DNA of 64,000 nucleotides from Serendipita indica DSM 11827 (GCA_910890315.1 CAJVGD010000001.1:992001-1056000); one strand, 5' to 3'. Shown: positions 15,801 through 27,861, numbered from the stretch's first letter. Notes: generated by a model from the sequence alone, not told the origin. Translations and numbers: made by a program.

Positions 15801-17247
15801 AAAACTCAAACCGTATATTCGCCGGGAGAAGTCAGAGAAAAAGGTTAATTTTATTTACGTTGGAAACATCAAGCTAAACTTCTATAGGCTAAAATCGACG
15901 AAGAGATGGCTAAGATCAAAGTGGAAGTGGGGGTCTACCTCCCAAGTAATCCAGACGGAAAGGTGGTCGACATCGACAAAAAATCTGGTCGCCCATTACA
16001 AAGTCACGCAAAGGTCGGCCATGGTGACGAAATGTGACGACATAAGCTGATCTGTGTGTTTGTAGGCTCCATTCATGGCCACATTCAAAGTGCGAAAGGA
16101 ACGCGTGGAGATCAACACGGATCCCAACGCTGTGGTCGATACCTCCGCCGAGGGGGAGGGGGGAGTGCGAACTGAGTACGACACCTGGGTTCAAGCCATC
16201 TTCAAAGTTGGAGACGACTGTCGCCAAGATGTCCTCGCCCTCCAAGTCATCGCCATGTTCAAGAACAGTTTCACTGCAGTTGGCCTGACCCTATACCTCA
16301 TGCCTTATCGTGTGATAGCGACCGGACCAGGGGTGAGCGATGTTCGTATTATGGACTCGAGAGGTTGACATTTCGTAATCGAAGATGGGAGTTATCGATG
16401 TCGTCCCAAATGCCACATCACGGGATGAGATGGGAAGGGCCAAGATCAATGACCTATTGGCCTTTTTCGTCGCTCGATTTGGAAGCGAGGATACGGTCGC
16501 GTTCCAGAAAGCGCGTCTGAATTTTATCCAATCCATGGCAGCATACTCCGTAGCGTGCTACATTCTTCAAATCAAGGACCGGCATAACGGCAATATTATG
16601 ATCGATGGTCAGGGCCATATTGTCCACATTGACTTCGGCTTCCTTTTCGACATAGATGAGTACCCTTTTCTTTGACTATCTCTGAACGCTTGACCAATTA
16701 TGCATGCGATATCTACCCCCAGGAGTATGTCGGCGTCTTATCCCTTATGCGCAGGAGAACTCACGTGTTGTAAGGGCGTCAAGTTTGAGCCTAATTCGTT
16801 CAAGCTGAACAAGGAGATGGTCACTGTCATGGGTGGGAGAAATTCGGAGGGGTTCGCCCTGTTCACCCGTCTGACCATCAAGGCGTTTTTGGCGGTCCGT
16901 CCTCATGCTGAACAAATCATTGACACGATCCAGCTTATGCTCGGATCGGGACTACCGAGTTTCAAGGGAGACCCAACGATCCGGCGGCTTCGGGACAGGT
17001 TCGCCCTCCATCTGAATGAGCGTGGCGCAGCGGACTGGATGGCTAGCATTGTCCGCAACGCGTACGAAAACATGCGGAGCACACTGTATGACGAATTCCA
17101 AAGGGTGCGTGGGCCGGTCGACACACCTCTGAATATGCTAATATTAATGTGCATCTAGCTCCAAAACGGTGAGATCTGGCCCTGGGTCTTGTTCCCGACT
17201 GTCTCCACCCGTGTCTGAACCGGTCGACAGGGATCCCTCATGCTTAA
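9857..17247 (+). CDS. STT4: Phosphatidylinositol 4-kinase alpha (STT4 type)
   Basis: Large multi-exon gene with about 20 short introns. The 5' two-thirds encodes the alpha-solenoid region typical of STT4/PI4KA. The 3' part holds the PIK accessory domain and the lipid kinase domain: FMATFKVRKERVEI, WVQAIFKVGDDCRQDVLALQ, catalytic loop IKDRHNGNIMID, activation-loop HIDFGFLFDI, and C-terminal GAADWMASIVRNAYENMRST. In yeast STT4 makes PI4P at the plasma membrane with YPP1 and EFR3. The start is ATG at 9857 in an 8-nt first exon (ATGGACAG) followed by an intron of about 50 nt, which restores MDSLDFNLHTLILKDLAANI; no other start gives this family-like N-terminus. The last exon, after a donor in CAAAACG, encodes the tail LQNGIPHA, close to the usual NGIPY ending. 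The splice between HIDFGFLFDI and GVKFEPNSF (about 16650-16770) was not resolved. Confidence 0.93.
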
Positions 17248-17384
17248 ATCAGCCACCTGCAACAGGGACGATTATTGAGGCGGGCACTTGTCACTAATCC
17301 GGCACGATTCTTTCTTCCGCTGTAGATAAAAAGGGCAGACGGAATGGATTGGGCCTTTCTCCTCTTAAACCCCTCCTTAAACGC

Positions 17385-18793
17385 ATGAGTAACCTTCTGC
17401 AGGGTTTGCAAGATGCTGGAACTGCAGTCGTATTATTGACTGCGAACCATTTGGGCAAGTTGAAATAGGTTTCGGAGTGGGGTTTGACTAACAAGTTGCG
17501 CTTTACCAGATTTACAGAACAGACGGAAGGAATGCGATGTTAAAATTGACTTTTCTTCAGCGATGCGTGCCATTATGCTCCAAAGGAGTGCGCATTCGCC
17601 TCAAAAGTCCTATGTGAGCGAGGCCATTACAGAGGTGGCCCGTCAGCTCGGAGGGTAGCGTACTCGCCGACAAGATTTCTTACAAATATTGATCAGTTAC
17701 AGACCTACGTCCACTCAAGTCGCTTACGATGCGTTTATCACTCTCGTCTATCATCGCACTGTGAGTTCGGCAAAATCAATGGGAGACGAAGCTTCAACTG
17801 ACCTCGTGACAGCTGGTATCGATGGTGGTTCAACTTTCATGGCGGGTCATGCACCCAGTTATTATCCCCATCAACAACCCGGCGGCCAAGTATGAGCAAA
17901 TCGTCGCAACTGCAAAAAGTCTCTGCATCGCTACGGAGCTATGTCATATATCCAGAGAACGGATCTGTCTCGCTGTAAGTAGCGCCTCTTGCCATCCTCT
18001 CTGGCTCCATTGCCTCAATAGATGTGTATTGGTGGTGGTGTCTCCTACACCTCCTGAGGTGCCGGCTCAATCCCCTATCAGACTCGATACTAATGAATGA
18101 AACCCTCTAGATACCCGCCACTTGGGACGGAATCGAAGCAGCGAGGGAATTGAAGGCCAGATTTGGGATCCGTTCCTGTATGCGATTCGTCTATACAACG
18201 ACCCAAGCAGTGGCGTGTGGTGTCGCAGGACTCGAATGGATTGCGCCCCCCGTATCAGCTGTAAGTCAACGTCTGTACAAAAGCTAGGTGTCCTAATGCG
18301 CCTGTAGATCAAAAAGTGGCACGACCTACACGACGACAGCCCGTTTTACGACTCTGAGCAACTTGAATGCCATCCTGGCATTATCTTTGTGAAAAGGATG
18401 GCAGAAATATTCCACACGCGCAAGTTTAACACTCGAATCATGCCAGAGGGAATCGAGACTGGAGTGGAAGCCACTGCCTTGGCAGGTATCTCCCACATTT
18501 GCCTACCCACGTCACTTGTCGAGGTGCTGGAAGCCACATCTGGTACGGTCAACAACGAGCTGGATCAGGTCCGGGTCATGTCGCTAGCTCGCATCTACTC
18601 TCCCGACTTTTATGCCAACCGCGAGAACTTTGAGCTCGCGATGAGGCAGGAGGAGCTTACAGAGCAAGGAAACTTGCTCCAAGAGTTGCTACAGCAGAGT
18701 GTGCGGGACGACATGGGGCTTCGAGCGTTGATCGAACGTGAAGTGGCGGCAGATGAAGAGTTTAAAAAGATTGAGCATATGGTCTACCGATAG
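17385..18793 (+). CDS. Divergent transaldolase-like protein, catalytic residues apparently missing
   Basis: Spliced gene encoding a transaldolase-family barrel. The best matching stretch is SRERICLA joined to IPATWDGIEAARELK, then SCMRFVYTTTQAVACGVAGL and EWIAPPVS, aligning with the family pattern ISRERILIKIASTWEGIRAA. Transaldolase transfers dihydroxyacetone units in the non-oxidative pentose phosphate pathway through a Schiff-base lysine. At the lysine position this protein seems to have Ala (CLAIPATW), and the N-terminal segment lacks the usual VVADTGD and QDATTNPSL motifs. The C-terminus (about 18390-18790) is family-like in position but acidic and helical. The start ATG at 17385 gives MSNLLQGLQDAGTAVVLLTA, which aligns with the first strand. 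One long intron (about 17974-18110) is required just after the lysine position, so this splice deserves checking. Enzyme activity is doubtful. Confidence 0.7.
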
Positions 18794-18898
18794 CTTGTGC
18801 ATCTAGTATATGGACTGTTAACGTGATCTTTGGGATGTGACGCGCCAGTCAAGTTGTTTGTTTTTGTTACGCCGCCACGCGTCCTCGTCTTTTGAACC

Positions 18899-20117
18899 AT
18901 GAACGCAATAGCCTCGAGATTCCGCGCGAGCCCGTATCACGAACAAGGCGTCGAGCAAGATCAAAATGCTCAAGACTCGGTTCTCTGGGGCTCCCAGGGT
19001 GGGTTTGGTAACCTTCGAGCGGGAGCTCCTCCCGAGTTTGTCGTCCCAAACGTTCCCAGCGTGTGTATTTCACCCTGACAGCCATTAATAGCTCTCAATA
19101 ATGCTTTATATTCCTTGTAGCCTACTGCGTTCTTGCAGTTGCACACCGACGACCATGCAGATCCAAACTGCAGGATCAAGATCGCGCATGGAACTACAAC
19201 ACTAGCATTCAGGTTTAGAGGAGGAATCATCGTCGCGGTGGACTCTAGAGCCACTGCTGGAAGCTACATTGGTCGGTTCGAGTTTGATCTGTAGCTGAGG
19301 AGCGGGTTCTCACAGCAGCCATAGCCTCTGGGACAGTAAAGAAGGTGATCGAAATCAACAAGTTTCTTCTAGGAACTATGGCAGGCGGCGCTGGTAAAGA
19401 GCATTCCCCAAGGCTTACGCGTCAATCTCACCATAAACTCGTTTCTAGCCGACTGCCAATATTGGGAAACCTATCTTGGCATTCAGTGTCGTTTACACGA
19501 GCTACGTAACCGGGAGCGTATCTCTGTTGCAGCGGCTAGCAAGTACCTCAGTAATCTCGTCTACAGCTACAAGGGGATGGGTTTGAGCATGGTACTTTCC
19601 GTTCCATATGTAGGTGTAATACAACTGATGCCTTTGAAGGGTACAATGATTTGCGGCTGGGACAAAACGGTGCGTTTGATACCAGTCTCACTTTTGATCC
19701 GGCTCTGAATGCTATTCACAGGGTCCGGCACTCTTCTATGTGGATTCAGATGGAACAAGACTCAAAGGAGATGTGTTCTCTGTCGGATCCGGAAGTACAT
19801 TTGCGTATGGTGTGCTAGATCAGGGGTACCATTGGGAGCTTTCCGACGAGGATGCGCAAGAGCTTGGCCGCCGCAGCATCTACGCGGCAGGACATCGTGA
19901 TGCATTTTCGGGCAACACAATCAACCTCTATCATGTCCGGGAGACTGGTTGGGAGTTTATCGGTGAGCGCTCCAACGGCCCCTTTGCCCTACGTTGCGAC
20001 CCTGACCGCTCTTTAGGGAACTACGATGTCACAAAGATGCATTATGACGGTCCTGGGAATATTCCGGGCGCTCCTGTTGGGGGCTATGGCTACGATGCGC
20101 GTGTTTCAACCGTCTAA
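18899..20117 (+). CDS. PRE2: 20S proteasome subunit beta type-5 (chymotrypsin-like)
   Basis: Catalytic beta5 subunit of the 20S core. A propeptide of about 75 residues ([17 protein letters not shown] onward) ends at HG before the mature N-terminus [11 protein letters not shown], whose first Thr is the nucleophile released by autocleavage. Further catalytic-site elements are visible: [12 protein letters not shown] (Asp17 region), [14 protein letters not shown] (Lys33 region) and [11 protein letters not shown]. The C-terminal half has [20 protein letters not shown] and [16 protein letters not shown], diagnostic for beta5. Several short introns separate exons, for example around 19075-19120, 19275-19315, 19395-19447 and 19590-19640. 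The start is the first ATG giving a propeptide in frame. It lies 105 bp downstream of the transaldolase-like gene in the same direction. Confidence 0.95.
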
Positions 20118-20458
20118 TGAAAGAACAATGCCATTCTGCGGAGTGTATGACGTTTTAAGATGCGTCGGACAGCTGAGACCGACTATGAGAAACCTGCAAG
20201 GGCCGGCCTTGCTGTCAGAAGGCGAAGTTGATGAATGACATCTCCGACGTGTAGTAGATACACTTGACCTGTAAGCTTCTCTGAAGCTGTACCACGGGCG
20301 ACTGTTTCCGGCGATCGCAGGCGCCCGACCAAAATTTTGTACGCGCTTCGACTCCTCCACAACTCGGGATTTAGCCACGAGTACACTCGCGGCCACTCTT
20401 GGTCCCGTAGATTCTATTTGTTTCCAGCTCTCTTGCACCTCTACGAGGTTTTGAAGGC
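20118..20458. other. Intergenic region between PRE2 and the DHHC gene
   Basis: About 340 bp carrying the PRE2 3' end and the leader of the palmitoyltransferase gene. I see no coding potential or clear TATA box; the short open frames here overlap neither domain nor family pattern. Confidence 0.5.
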
Positions 20459-23084
20459 ATGACGGAACCCGTAGTCGAACCACCGTCGCTGCCATCGACG
20501 TCAAAACGCACAGTCGTCCAAATAACGACCACGGAGATGTCGTCTTCAGGTGCTGGAATGTCCTCTGCAACGACGAACAAGTCGAGCTCGCCCCCGGTCA
20601 GCCCCAGCAGCGTATCGGCATCGCTAAGCGGAGGAAACGTCTCGTCTGGCGGCACCCAGCATACGTTTTACAAGCCACGGGCAACGACGACGGCGAGTGC
20701 AAGGAGATCACGCGCAGAATCGCTGACAAATTCGCTGAGCGGGGGGATCGCTGGCCCTCTGTCTGGAGCAAACTATCCGCCGTCAGCCTCTTCCATGTCA
20801 CGGCCACACTCCTTTTCGCGTTCACGACCTCCGTCAACTTCGTATATGCCCATTCATCCCTCTCCTTCGGCCTCGCCATCGCAAACGCACACCGGAGCGA
20901 TTCTCCCACCAGCCTCTTTTTTTCATCCCAAACAACCCTCTATCAACTCGCCGACGAGTACAAACTTTCCACATGACTCCCGTCCACCACCGCTCAATGC
21001 AAACAATGTCTATGCCCCCGCTCGCGTGAGTGCGTATGGCGGAGGCGGAGGTTATCGACACGCGGGCGGGCGGCCATCTTCTGGTATCTCAACCGGCTCT
21101 TCGACAACCGGAGGTGGAGGAAATCTACATCTGAGCTCGAGTACGGGCGTTCCACTGGTTTCATCGGCCTCGTCGCACGCACGAGAGCACGGTCTCATCA
21201 TGCTGCCTCTGTCCCACATTCATTCACGCAACTCGGACGGCTCCACAAGTGGTCCCGACGTTTCCTCCTACTCTGACAGCAGCCAGGGGCGGCGAAGACT
21301 CTCCGCGCACGGGACGGCTACGCGAGTCAAGCCTAGCAGGGAGGCTCTTTTGCCAATTGGCGAAAAGGACACACTATCTGGGAATAGTACCGGAAAGACG
21401 AGTCCTGCAGGGGCGGTGCGAAGCAGCCTGGAAAAGATTTTCAGAAGGGCGACTACGAGCAGCGAACGGGATAGGAACGAAGTGACCAATACCAAAGAAG
21501 GAACTAAACCGGCCATGCATGAGCATGCTCGTGCAGCTTCGTCACTTTCTGTCCGCCTGCGGCGGCAGTCGAGTGCTCGTTCTCCCAACCTGCGCGAGAA
21601 TGCCGAAGAGGTCAAAGTCAACGTAGAGCCGCCATCGGATCCTCCTCGTGCACAAGAGCCTCTTCAGGCGCTCACAGAGGCATCCCATACAACCCCTGTG
21701 GCTGCCGAAGTGGAGGAGACACAAATCGAGGGCCAAGGGTTTGAAGGCGTTGCGCTCGACGGGCAACGGTTCACATACGGACCTCGGCATAACTGGGAGG
21801 AGCATCCGTCTCGCAATACCTTCTTCCTCGGCGGTCGATTGCTCACAGGCGGCGACTCACCACTCGCATTTTTGTTTTCCATCTCTGTCGTCTTCGCCAT
21901 TGGTGGTGTTTGGTTTGGGACCACTGCGGTGTGGTGGTGGAAGTATAAAAGTCCTGCTGTAGCAGCTGTCGGTGCCTACATGTGCTTGGTGACCATCGCG
22001 AGCATGTTTGCTACCGCGCTGCGGGATCCTGGGATCCTTCCAAGGGATTTGGACATGGATCCTCCCTATCCCAGCTCACCACCCTCGGACGGTGGTCCGA
22101 GAGTTCCTTTACCAAGAGACTTGAGGGTACGGTCGGGAGCGTAAGCAACCACAGCTGACAGGTCCACCCTATGCTAACTGACCCCTCTAGTGTTCGTGTC
22201 AAGTACTGTACTACATGCAAGATCTATCGCCCACCCCGATCGAGCCACTGCAAGCTGTGCGACAACTGTGTCGAAGGATGTGATCACCACTGTCCATGGG
22301 TGAATAATTGCATTGGTCGCAGGAACTATACCTCCTTCTTCACATTCCTGTTCTTTGCAGTACGTGCGATTGTCTCTGAGAAATGCTGATTATTCACCCT
22401 CGCAGAACCTCACACTGCTGCTGGTTATCATCACATCCGCTTTTCATCTATTGCTTCTCATTCGTCGGCACACAGTGGTCAACTTTGTCGCTGCTCTGAA
22501 GACTGCTCCTGGCAGCGCCGCTGCATTCGTCATGAGTATCCTTGTCCTCGGACCCGTGGCTGCCTTGTTCTTCTATCATGTTCGGGTATGTATTCGACGT
22601 GTCTTGGCAAGTGCATTGTTGACTGCTTTCCTAGTTGATGTTACTCAACATTACGACCATCGAGCAAGTCCGCAACCAGGCCCATCGATCCTTGATTCCT
22701 GGTCCGCTTCCTGCAAATCCGTTCACGTTGAACAGATGGTACCGAAACCTTGGGTACCTGATGTGTCGGCCGGTCACATACTCGTACATCGAAGGGCCAG
22801 CGCTTGTCAAGCACGACCATCGACTACCGAACCCTGGACACAAGCGAGTGTCTCGAAACATGATTGGAGAGACTGGATATGGTAGCGAGGGCCTGGACCA
22901 CCACCCAAGCTACGAAGTGCAATCTGCTCGCTACACTATTTCACAGCAGCAGTACCCGGACTCATCGATATGGAAAGGTGACAGCAACCACGAAATGTCC
23001 GATCTGCACGCTAGCGGAAAGACCGATACGGGCAGAGACTCGACGACCGGAGCAGTCACTCGTTCGACATGGGACCACGACTAA
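20459..23084 (+). CDS. ERF2: DHHC palmitoyltransferase, ERF2 type
   Basis: Protein S-acyltransferase. The core has two N-terminal membrane segments (about 21860-22010, [20 protein letters not shown] and [20 protein letters not shown]), the DHHC cysteine-rich domain ([38 protein letters not shown]) and two more membrane segments ([38 protein letters not shown]). The active-site Cys is in CDHHCPW. After the last intron a TTxE-like segment ([15 protein letters not shown]) and [18 protein letters not shown] follow, as in yeast Erf2, which with Erf4 palmitoylates Ras at the ER. The N-terminal extension of about 450 residues is rich in Ser, Thr, Pro and Gly and is much longer than in the 359-residue yeast protein; such disordered extensions are common in basidiomycetes. 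Start chosen at the first in-frame ATG after a stop. Confidence 0.88.
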
Positions 23085-23714
23085 AAATCGCCTTTAAAGC
23101 ACACACTCCCTTGACTCACAAACCCACATATACTTAATTCCAGCTCTGCTCATTGTACCGACCCTCTTCATTCCATACGCACACTCCTTAACCCACGGAT
23201 GACTACATAAGCTAGTCCTATTCAACTTTCGAGACAGGTGTCTTTACAAGAGGGTGCAATTTCCTTCTCACTTAATCGACAATTTTCTTTTTTTGCTTGG
23301 AACGCCCCTCCGACTTTTGGACCTCCTTTCGTTCTTCTGTTGCGCGCGCAAGGCTGGGCGCATCACCTCACTACACCCTAAAACCCACATATGACATCGC
23401 AAAAGATTTCATCTTTCCACCCCAGATATCCCAAGCCATTCTGTTCACGACAGCCCCGTCCTGTCATCTGTGTCGCTTGCTCATTCAGCATCATCTCACA
23501 CTGTATCATTGTGTTTACCTTGCAATCCTAGCACATGTTTCATCGCGATACATGCGTCTGCTGAGCGGTGATGAGCATCTTTACAACAGCGCTGAGGGCT
23601 CAGTTAGAGACGGACTGGTGTCTCTTAGACCTGGCCACCGTCGACGCCATCTGAAACGACCCGCGAATCGTGCTTCAGTACTGTATTGACATTGAAACCA
23701 TAGTCTCTACCAGT
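23085..23714. other. Intergenic region downstream of ERF2
   Basis: About 630 bp with a pyrimidine-rich stretch near 23225-23300 and an open frame of 130 codons (23297-23689) that shows no domain and no codon pattern like its neighbours. It probably contains the 3' UTR of ERF2 and the promoter and leader of the next gene. Confidence 0.45.
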
Positions 23715-24291
23715 ATGTCCACCAAGCCTGTCCGTACCACAACTCGGTGAGTGGCTTGCCTTTGCCACACTGAGGGCGGCTGATGTCTGGGTGAACAGCG
23801 CAAAAGAAATCGAACGCCTGTATGAGCTCTTTGATATCCCGATGCGCGGTGACAACGTGAGCACGACTTCGAGTCAAGTCAGACGTGCAGTTCGACCTCC
23901 ATTTTCTACGCCCAACCTTGACTTTGACGAGGAAGAATACCAGCAATCCTTTGAAGAAGCAGAGTACAAACGTGGTGTGCCCAGTATGCAGCTTGCAATC
24001 AAGACTTATGCGGAGAGCTGGGATGCTCCATTGCCGACCTTGACAGCGACGACAGCACGTATCCAAAGTGTCGAAAGACCCAAATTGTGTGCATCCCGTG
24101 TGGAATCTCTCAGCACGAGTAGCCTCCGTATGAGATACCCCCGAGACTCGTTTACGCCCCTCGTTCGTTTGCTCGTCGTGCAGATTCCTGAAGCAGATTC
24201 TGCCAAACGCCTCGTTGACTGGGTCTATGAAACCAGGCAAGAATATGGACGTGTCGCTCATTCTCAATCATCCAAGCCTTGGGTCGCCTAA
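23715..24291 (+). CDS. Uncharacterised protein of about 175 residues
   Basis: Two exons. The first is 32 nt (MSTKPVRTTTR), followed by an intron of about 53 nt with GTGAGT donor and AACAG acceptor, after which the frame AKEIERLYELFDIPMRGDNV stays open to the TAA at 24289-24291. The protein is soluble, acidic in the middle (NLDFDEEEYQQSFEEAEYKR) and basic near the end. It is not a family I recognise. Good frame continuity across the intron and a clean stop favour a real gene. It ends 65 bp from the stop of the convergent acylphosphatase gene. Confidence 0.5.
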
Positions 24292-24356
24292 ACTACTGAT
24301 GGTTCGCATCAATCTATGCCGTTGTGACGCAATACAGTTGCTTTCGTTTACATGGC

Positions 24357-24774
24357 CTATTCTCTAACCTCAAAGTCTGTGAGTGTCCAACCAATGTCTT
24401 CTGGATTTTGGACGACTTTCTCTCCGGTGATGATGACCTGGGAGACTTGGGCACGCTTAGGGCCACGATGAAGGTGGACTTTGCTGCATACGAATAGTGT
24501 CAGAAAGCTGGCTATAACCTGATGGTGGCGTACAAATTGTCCATGTCTTGCGCCTGGCCCAAAGCTTCTCCCTCGACATGTCCTGCGTCGTGGTTTCTGA
24601 TCCAGCCGGTAATATTACTGGCCTGCGCTGTTTTCCTCGTCCACTGTCGAAAGTTTACGCGCTGAACAGTCCCTTGGACCTGGGATTGTGCATCAAGGTA
24701 GGATGGATCAGACGTCATTGACAGCGAGGATGTTGTAAATTACAAACCTGGAATGTAAAATATTTCAAGGACAT
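24357..24774 (-). CDS. Acylphosphatase
   Basis: Small cytosolic enzyme of about 100 residues that hydrolyses acyl phosphates such as 1,3-bisphosphoglycerate. Three exons: MSLKYFTFQ; then the signature VQGTVQRVNFRQWTRKTA with NITGWIRNHDAGHVEGEALG and QAQDMDNLYATI; then KVHLHRGPKRAQVSQVIITG ending TDFEV. The family's catalytic Arg (in GxVQxVxFR) is in VNFR and the catalytic Asn corresponds to the Asn in GWIRNHDAG. The modelled start is the ATG at 24772-24774. An upstream in-frame ATG near 24822 would add 16 residues. The gene was easy to miss because its exons are short. It is divergent from the LEU4-type gene with 245 bp between start codons. Confidence 0.85.
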
Positions 24775-25019
24775 GGTTATGATGAGGGTTACTGTGCCGT
24801 CGGCGATTTGGGTGGCTACAAAAGTCGACATTAGCCGATTCCCGGCCGGTCTCGAGTCAGCCTTGGATCCTGCCACTACATCTCCTCCAGCTTTTCACGC
24901 ACCTTTTCGTTTTCAAATACTCTAACCAACGCTCGAGTACGCTCTTGCGATCCTCAAAATCCATTTCTCGACGACTGAGCACGCGCTCTGGCCATCGAAC
25001 AACGCATTAACCGTTCAAA

Positions 25020-27861
25020 ATGCCAATGCTGTAAGTTCATACTGTCTACAGACTGTTTCCAGCTACAACCGAATGCTAATCATGTCTTTCCACCGTCTGC
25101 CACTCGATGCTCTTGGACAAATGATGGTTGGCAAACTCGCAGAAAGGATCCTTCAAAAAAGTACAAACCGTACACTCCCATCAATCTTCCAGATCGCCAA
25201 TGGCCCTCGCGTGTAACGACTACGGCGCCGATTTGGCTCTCCACCGACCTCCGCGATGGAAATCAGGCGCTCGCAAACCCAATGTCCATCGAGCAAAAGA
25301 CGCGCTTCTTCCGCCAGCTCGTCAAGTGTGGTCTCAAGGAGATTGAGATTGCCTATCCCGCTGCGAGCGAGACCGATTTCGGCTTTGTGCGCGGACTGAT
25401 TGAGGGCGGAGAGGTTCCAGACGATGTGTGGATTCAGGTATGTGTACCTTGTAAAAAGAGGATGTAAACCCTTGCTAATTCACCGCATCTTCTAGGTCCT
25501 TACGCCGGCGCGGGCCGACCTCATCAAGCGTACTTTTGAAGCGGTGGCAGGCGCAAAAAACGTCATAATTCATATGTATAACGCCACCGCTCCCCTCTTC
25601 CGAGAGGTCGTCTTCCGCAACTCGAAAGAACAGACGATTGCCCTCGCGGTCGATCACACTCGTTTGATCCGACAGCTGGTAGAAGAGTATGAACAAAAGT
25701 ATCAAACAAATTTCCGATACGAGTACAGTCCAGAGACCTTTACGCAAACTGAGCCCGACTTTGCCGTCGAGATTTGCGACAGAGTCAGAGAGACTTGGGG
25801 AAGAGCCGGTACAGAAAAGATGCAGCGTATCATATTCAACCTACCGGCAACGGTCGAGATTGCACCGCCAAATCATTACGCCGACCAGGTATGCACCCTG
25901 CATATCCGCGTATGATTGCTCACATCTTCCAGATTGAATACTTTTGTCGACACGTCGGCGAACGAGAAAAGATTATTGTCAGCTTGCATCCTCACAATGA
26001 TCGTGGTCAAGGCGTGGCAGCCGCAGAGCTCGGTCTGTTGGGCGGCGCTGACCGTATCGAGGGTTGCCTGTTCGGCAATGGCGAACGAACTGGCAATGTT
26101 GACCTCGTGACGCTGGCCTTGAACCAGTATACCCAAGGCATCGACCCTGGTCTTGATTTCTCGGACCTGCAATCGGTCATTGACACGATTGTATACTGCA
26201 ACGACCTTCCTATCCATCCCCGACATCCTTGGGCTGGTGAGCTCGTGTTCACCGCCTTTTCAGGAAGCCATCAAGATGCAATCAAAAAGGGGTTCGAGGT
26301 GCAGAACCGCTTATGGGCAGAGGCAGAAAAGACGGGAGGCAACAAGTATTGGCATATGCCATATCTCCCCATCGACCCAGCAGACTTGGGATGCACATAT
26401 GAAGCTGTCATCCGAGTCAACTCGCAAAGCGGCAAGGGTGGCATCGCGTACCTTGTCAAGCAAAGCCTGGAATTCGACTTGCCGAGGAAGATGCAAATCG
26501 CGTTCTACTCCGTCATTCAGGGCATCGCAGAACGAACTGGAAAGGAGATGCGTGTGGAGGACATTGTGCAGGCCTTTTGCACGACGTATTTTTACCGTGC
26601 TCCCGGAGTATCGTTCCCAGTCGCTGGTGGTCTGGCTGGTGCTTTGGACATGGGACGCTTGGAGCTCAAGAGCTTCCGGTTCTATCATGGATCGAATGCG
26701 GAACCGATGGAGCTCCCACGAGCTGGACAAGTCTTGGACGAGCATCGAAGAATTATCGCCAAAGTGGCGGTCGATGGCCAAGTTCGTCTCCTCCGAGGCG
26801 AAGGAAACGGACCCCTATCTGCACTCTTGGACGCACTGCGCGCGAATCTCAACCTCGACTTTAGCATTCGCGAGTACTCGGAACATTCCATCGGAGAAGG
26901 CACCCGTTCGCAGGCTGCTTCGTACGTCCAGCTTGTCGAGCAGCTCCCTGGGCAGACGAGTGGCGAGGGACAGACGTATTGGGGAGTCGGCGTCGACAGC
27001 GACATTGCGGGCAGCGGTCTCAAGGCAGTTCTCAGCGCCGTCAACGGAGCTCTCCGTGCTAATCAACGAAAGCTACCGGAGGACAAGAAGGGCATCCTGT
27101 ACGATGCGCGCATCAGCACTGGCGTTGCCGACGTTGCAAAGGACTTGCAAGCCAGCTTGGGTTACGAGGTACCCAGGAGGATGCAGCGACCCGTGTACGA
27201 ACTTCTCCAAAGCGTCGCAGAAACCGAAGGAGAACTTGATGCTACGCGTGTTGGAGAGATATTTGATGCTGCCTTTATTCGACACGATTTCAAGCCACGG
27301 CCAGCGTATGCGTTCCCCGATGGCTCGGCATCGCGGGTTAATGGAACTGGCGAGAGAGAGGCGTCTGTCAAAATGTTCCTCAAGACGTTCAACCTCAAGG
27401 CGTTGGAACAGGGCGCGCGCGAGTTTAGCGGCACAATCCTCTTCACCACTTCATCCTCCTCCGATGGGGAGGCCCGTACAGTTCAAGGAAGAGGAAATGG
27501 ACCCCTCTCAGCTCTCTTGGCTGGTCTGCATGAGCATGTCGCGCAACGAATGGCTATTCGTGACTTTCACGGTCACTCCCTGGGCCAAGGCTCCGAGGTC
27601 ATGGCGGCGAGCTATGTTGAGCTCGTGTTGGAGAATATCAATGACGAGCCTGTCCGCGAGCTGCAGATTGGTTCCTTGACAAATTTCCACGTCGGTTCGT
27701 GGCAGAAGCGGTTGGCGGCGGATGAAGAGCGAGAGGCGCAGGAAGGGAAAACGCCAAAGACGACGAGCTCATGGGGTGTAGCAAAGGATGTGGATATTAC
27801 CGCGTCTGGGTTGCAGGCCGTCTTGAATGCGGCTAATGGGTTGGGACTCACTTTGGTGTGA
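25020..27861 (+). CDS. LEU4: 2-isopropylmalate synthase with duplicated C-terminal module
   Basis: First committed enzyme of leucine synthesis, condensing acetyl-CoA with 2-ketoisovalerate. Start in an 11-nt exon (ATGCCAATGCT), then an intron giving [20 protein letters not shown]. The catalytic barrel has [10 protein letters not shown] (metal and substrate binding), [12 protein letters not shown] and the GNGERTGN loop. After it comes the linker subdomain ([20 protein letters not shown], about residue 415-450) and the LeuA regulatory domain ([20 protein letters not shown] ... [15 protein letters not shown]). Then, unusually, a second linker ([20 protein letters not shown]) and a second regulatory domain ([20 protein letters not shown] ... 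[20 protein letters not shown]) follow, to the stop. Total is about 880 residues against about 620 in yeast Leu4. Introns: about 25031-25137, 25438-25495 and 25890-25932. Leucine feedback regulation is expected from the family. Confidence 0.93.

Noticed and set aside
23297-23689. 130-codon open frame downstream of ERF2
   Set aside because: No ATG context, domain or codon usage like real exons; probably UTR or promoter sequence.
26153-27679. A 508-codon plus-strand open frame inside the LEU4 gene
   Set aside because: It overlaps the synthase exon in another frame; the synthase frame has clear domain motifs, while this frame has none and is rich in Arg and Ser as a frame shadow.
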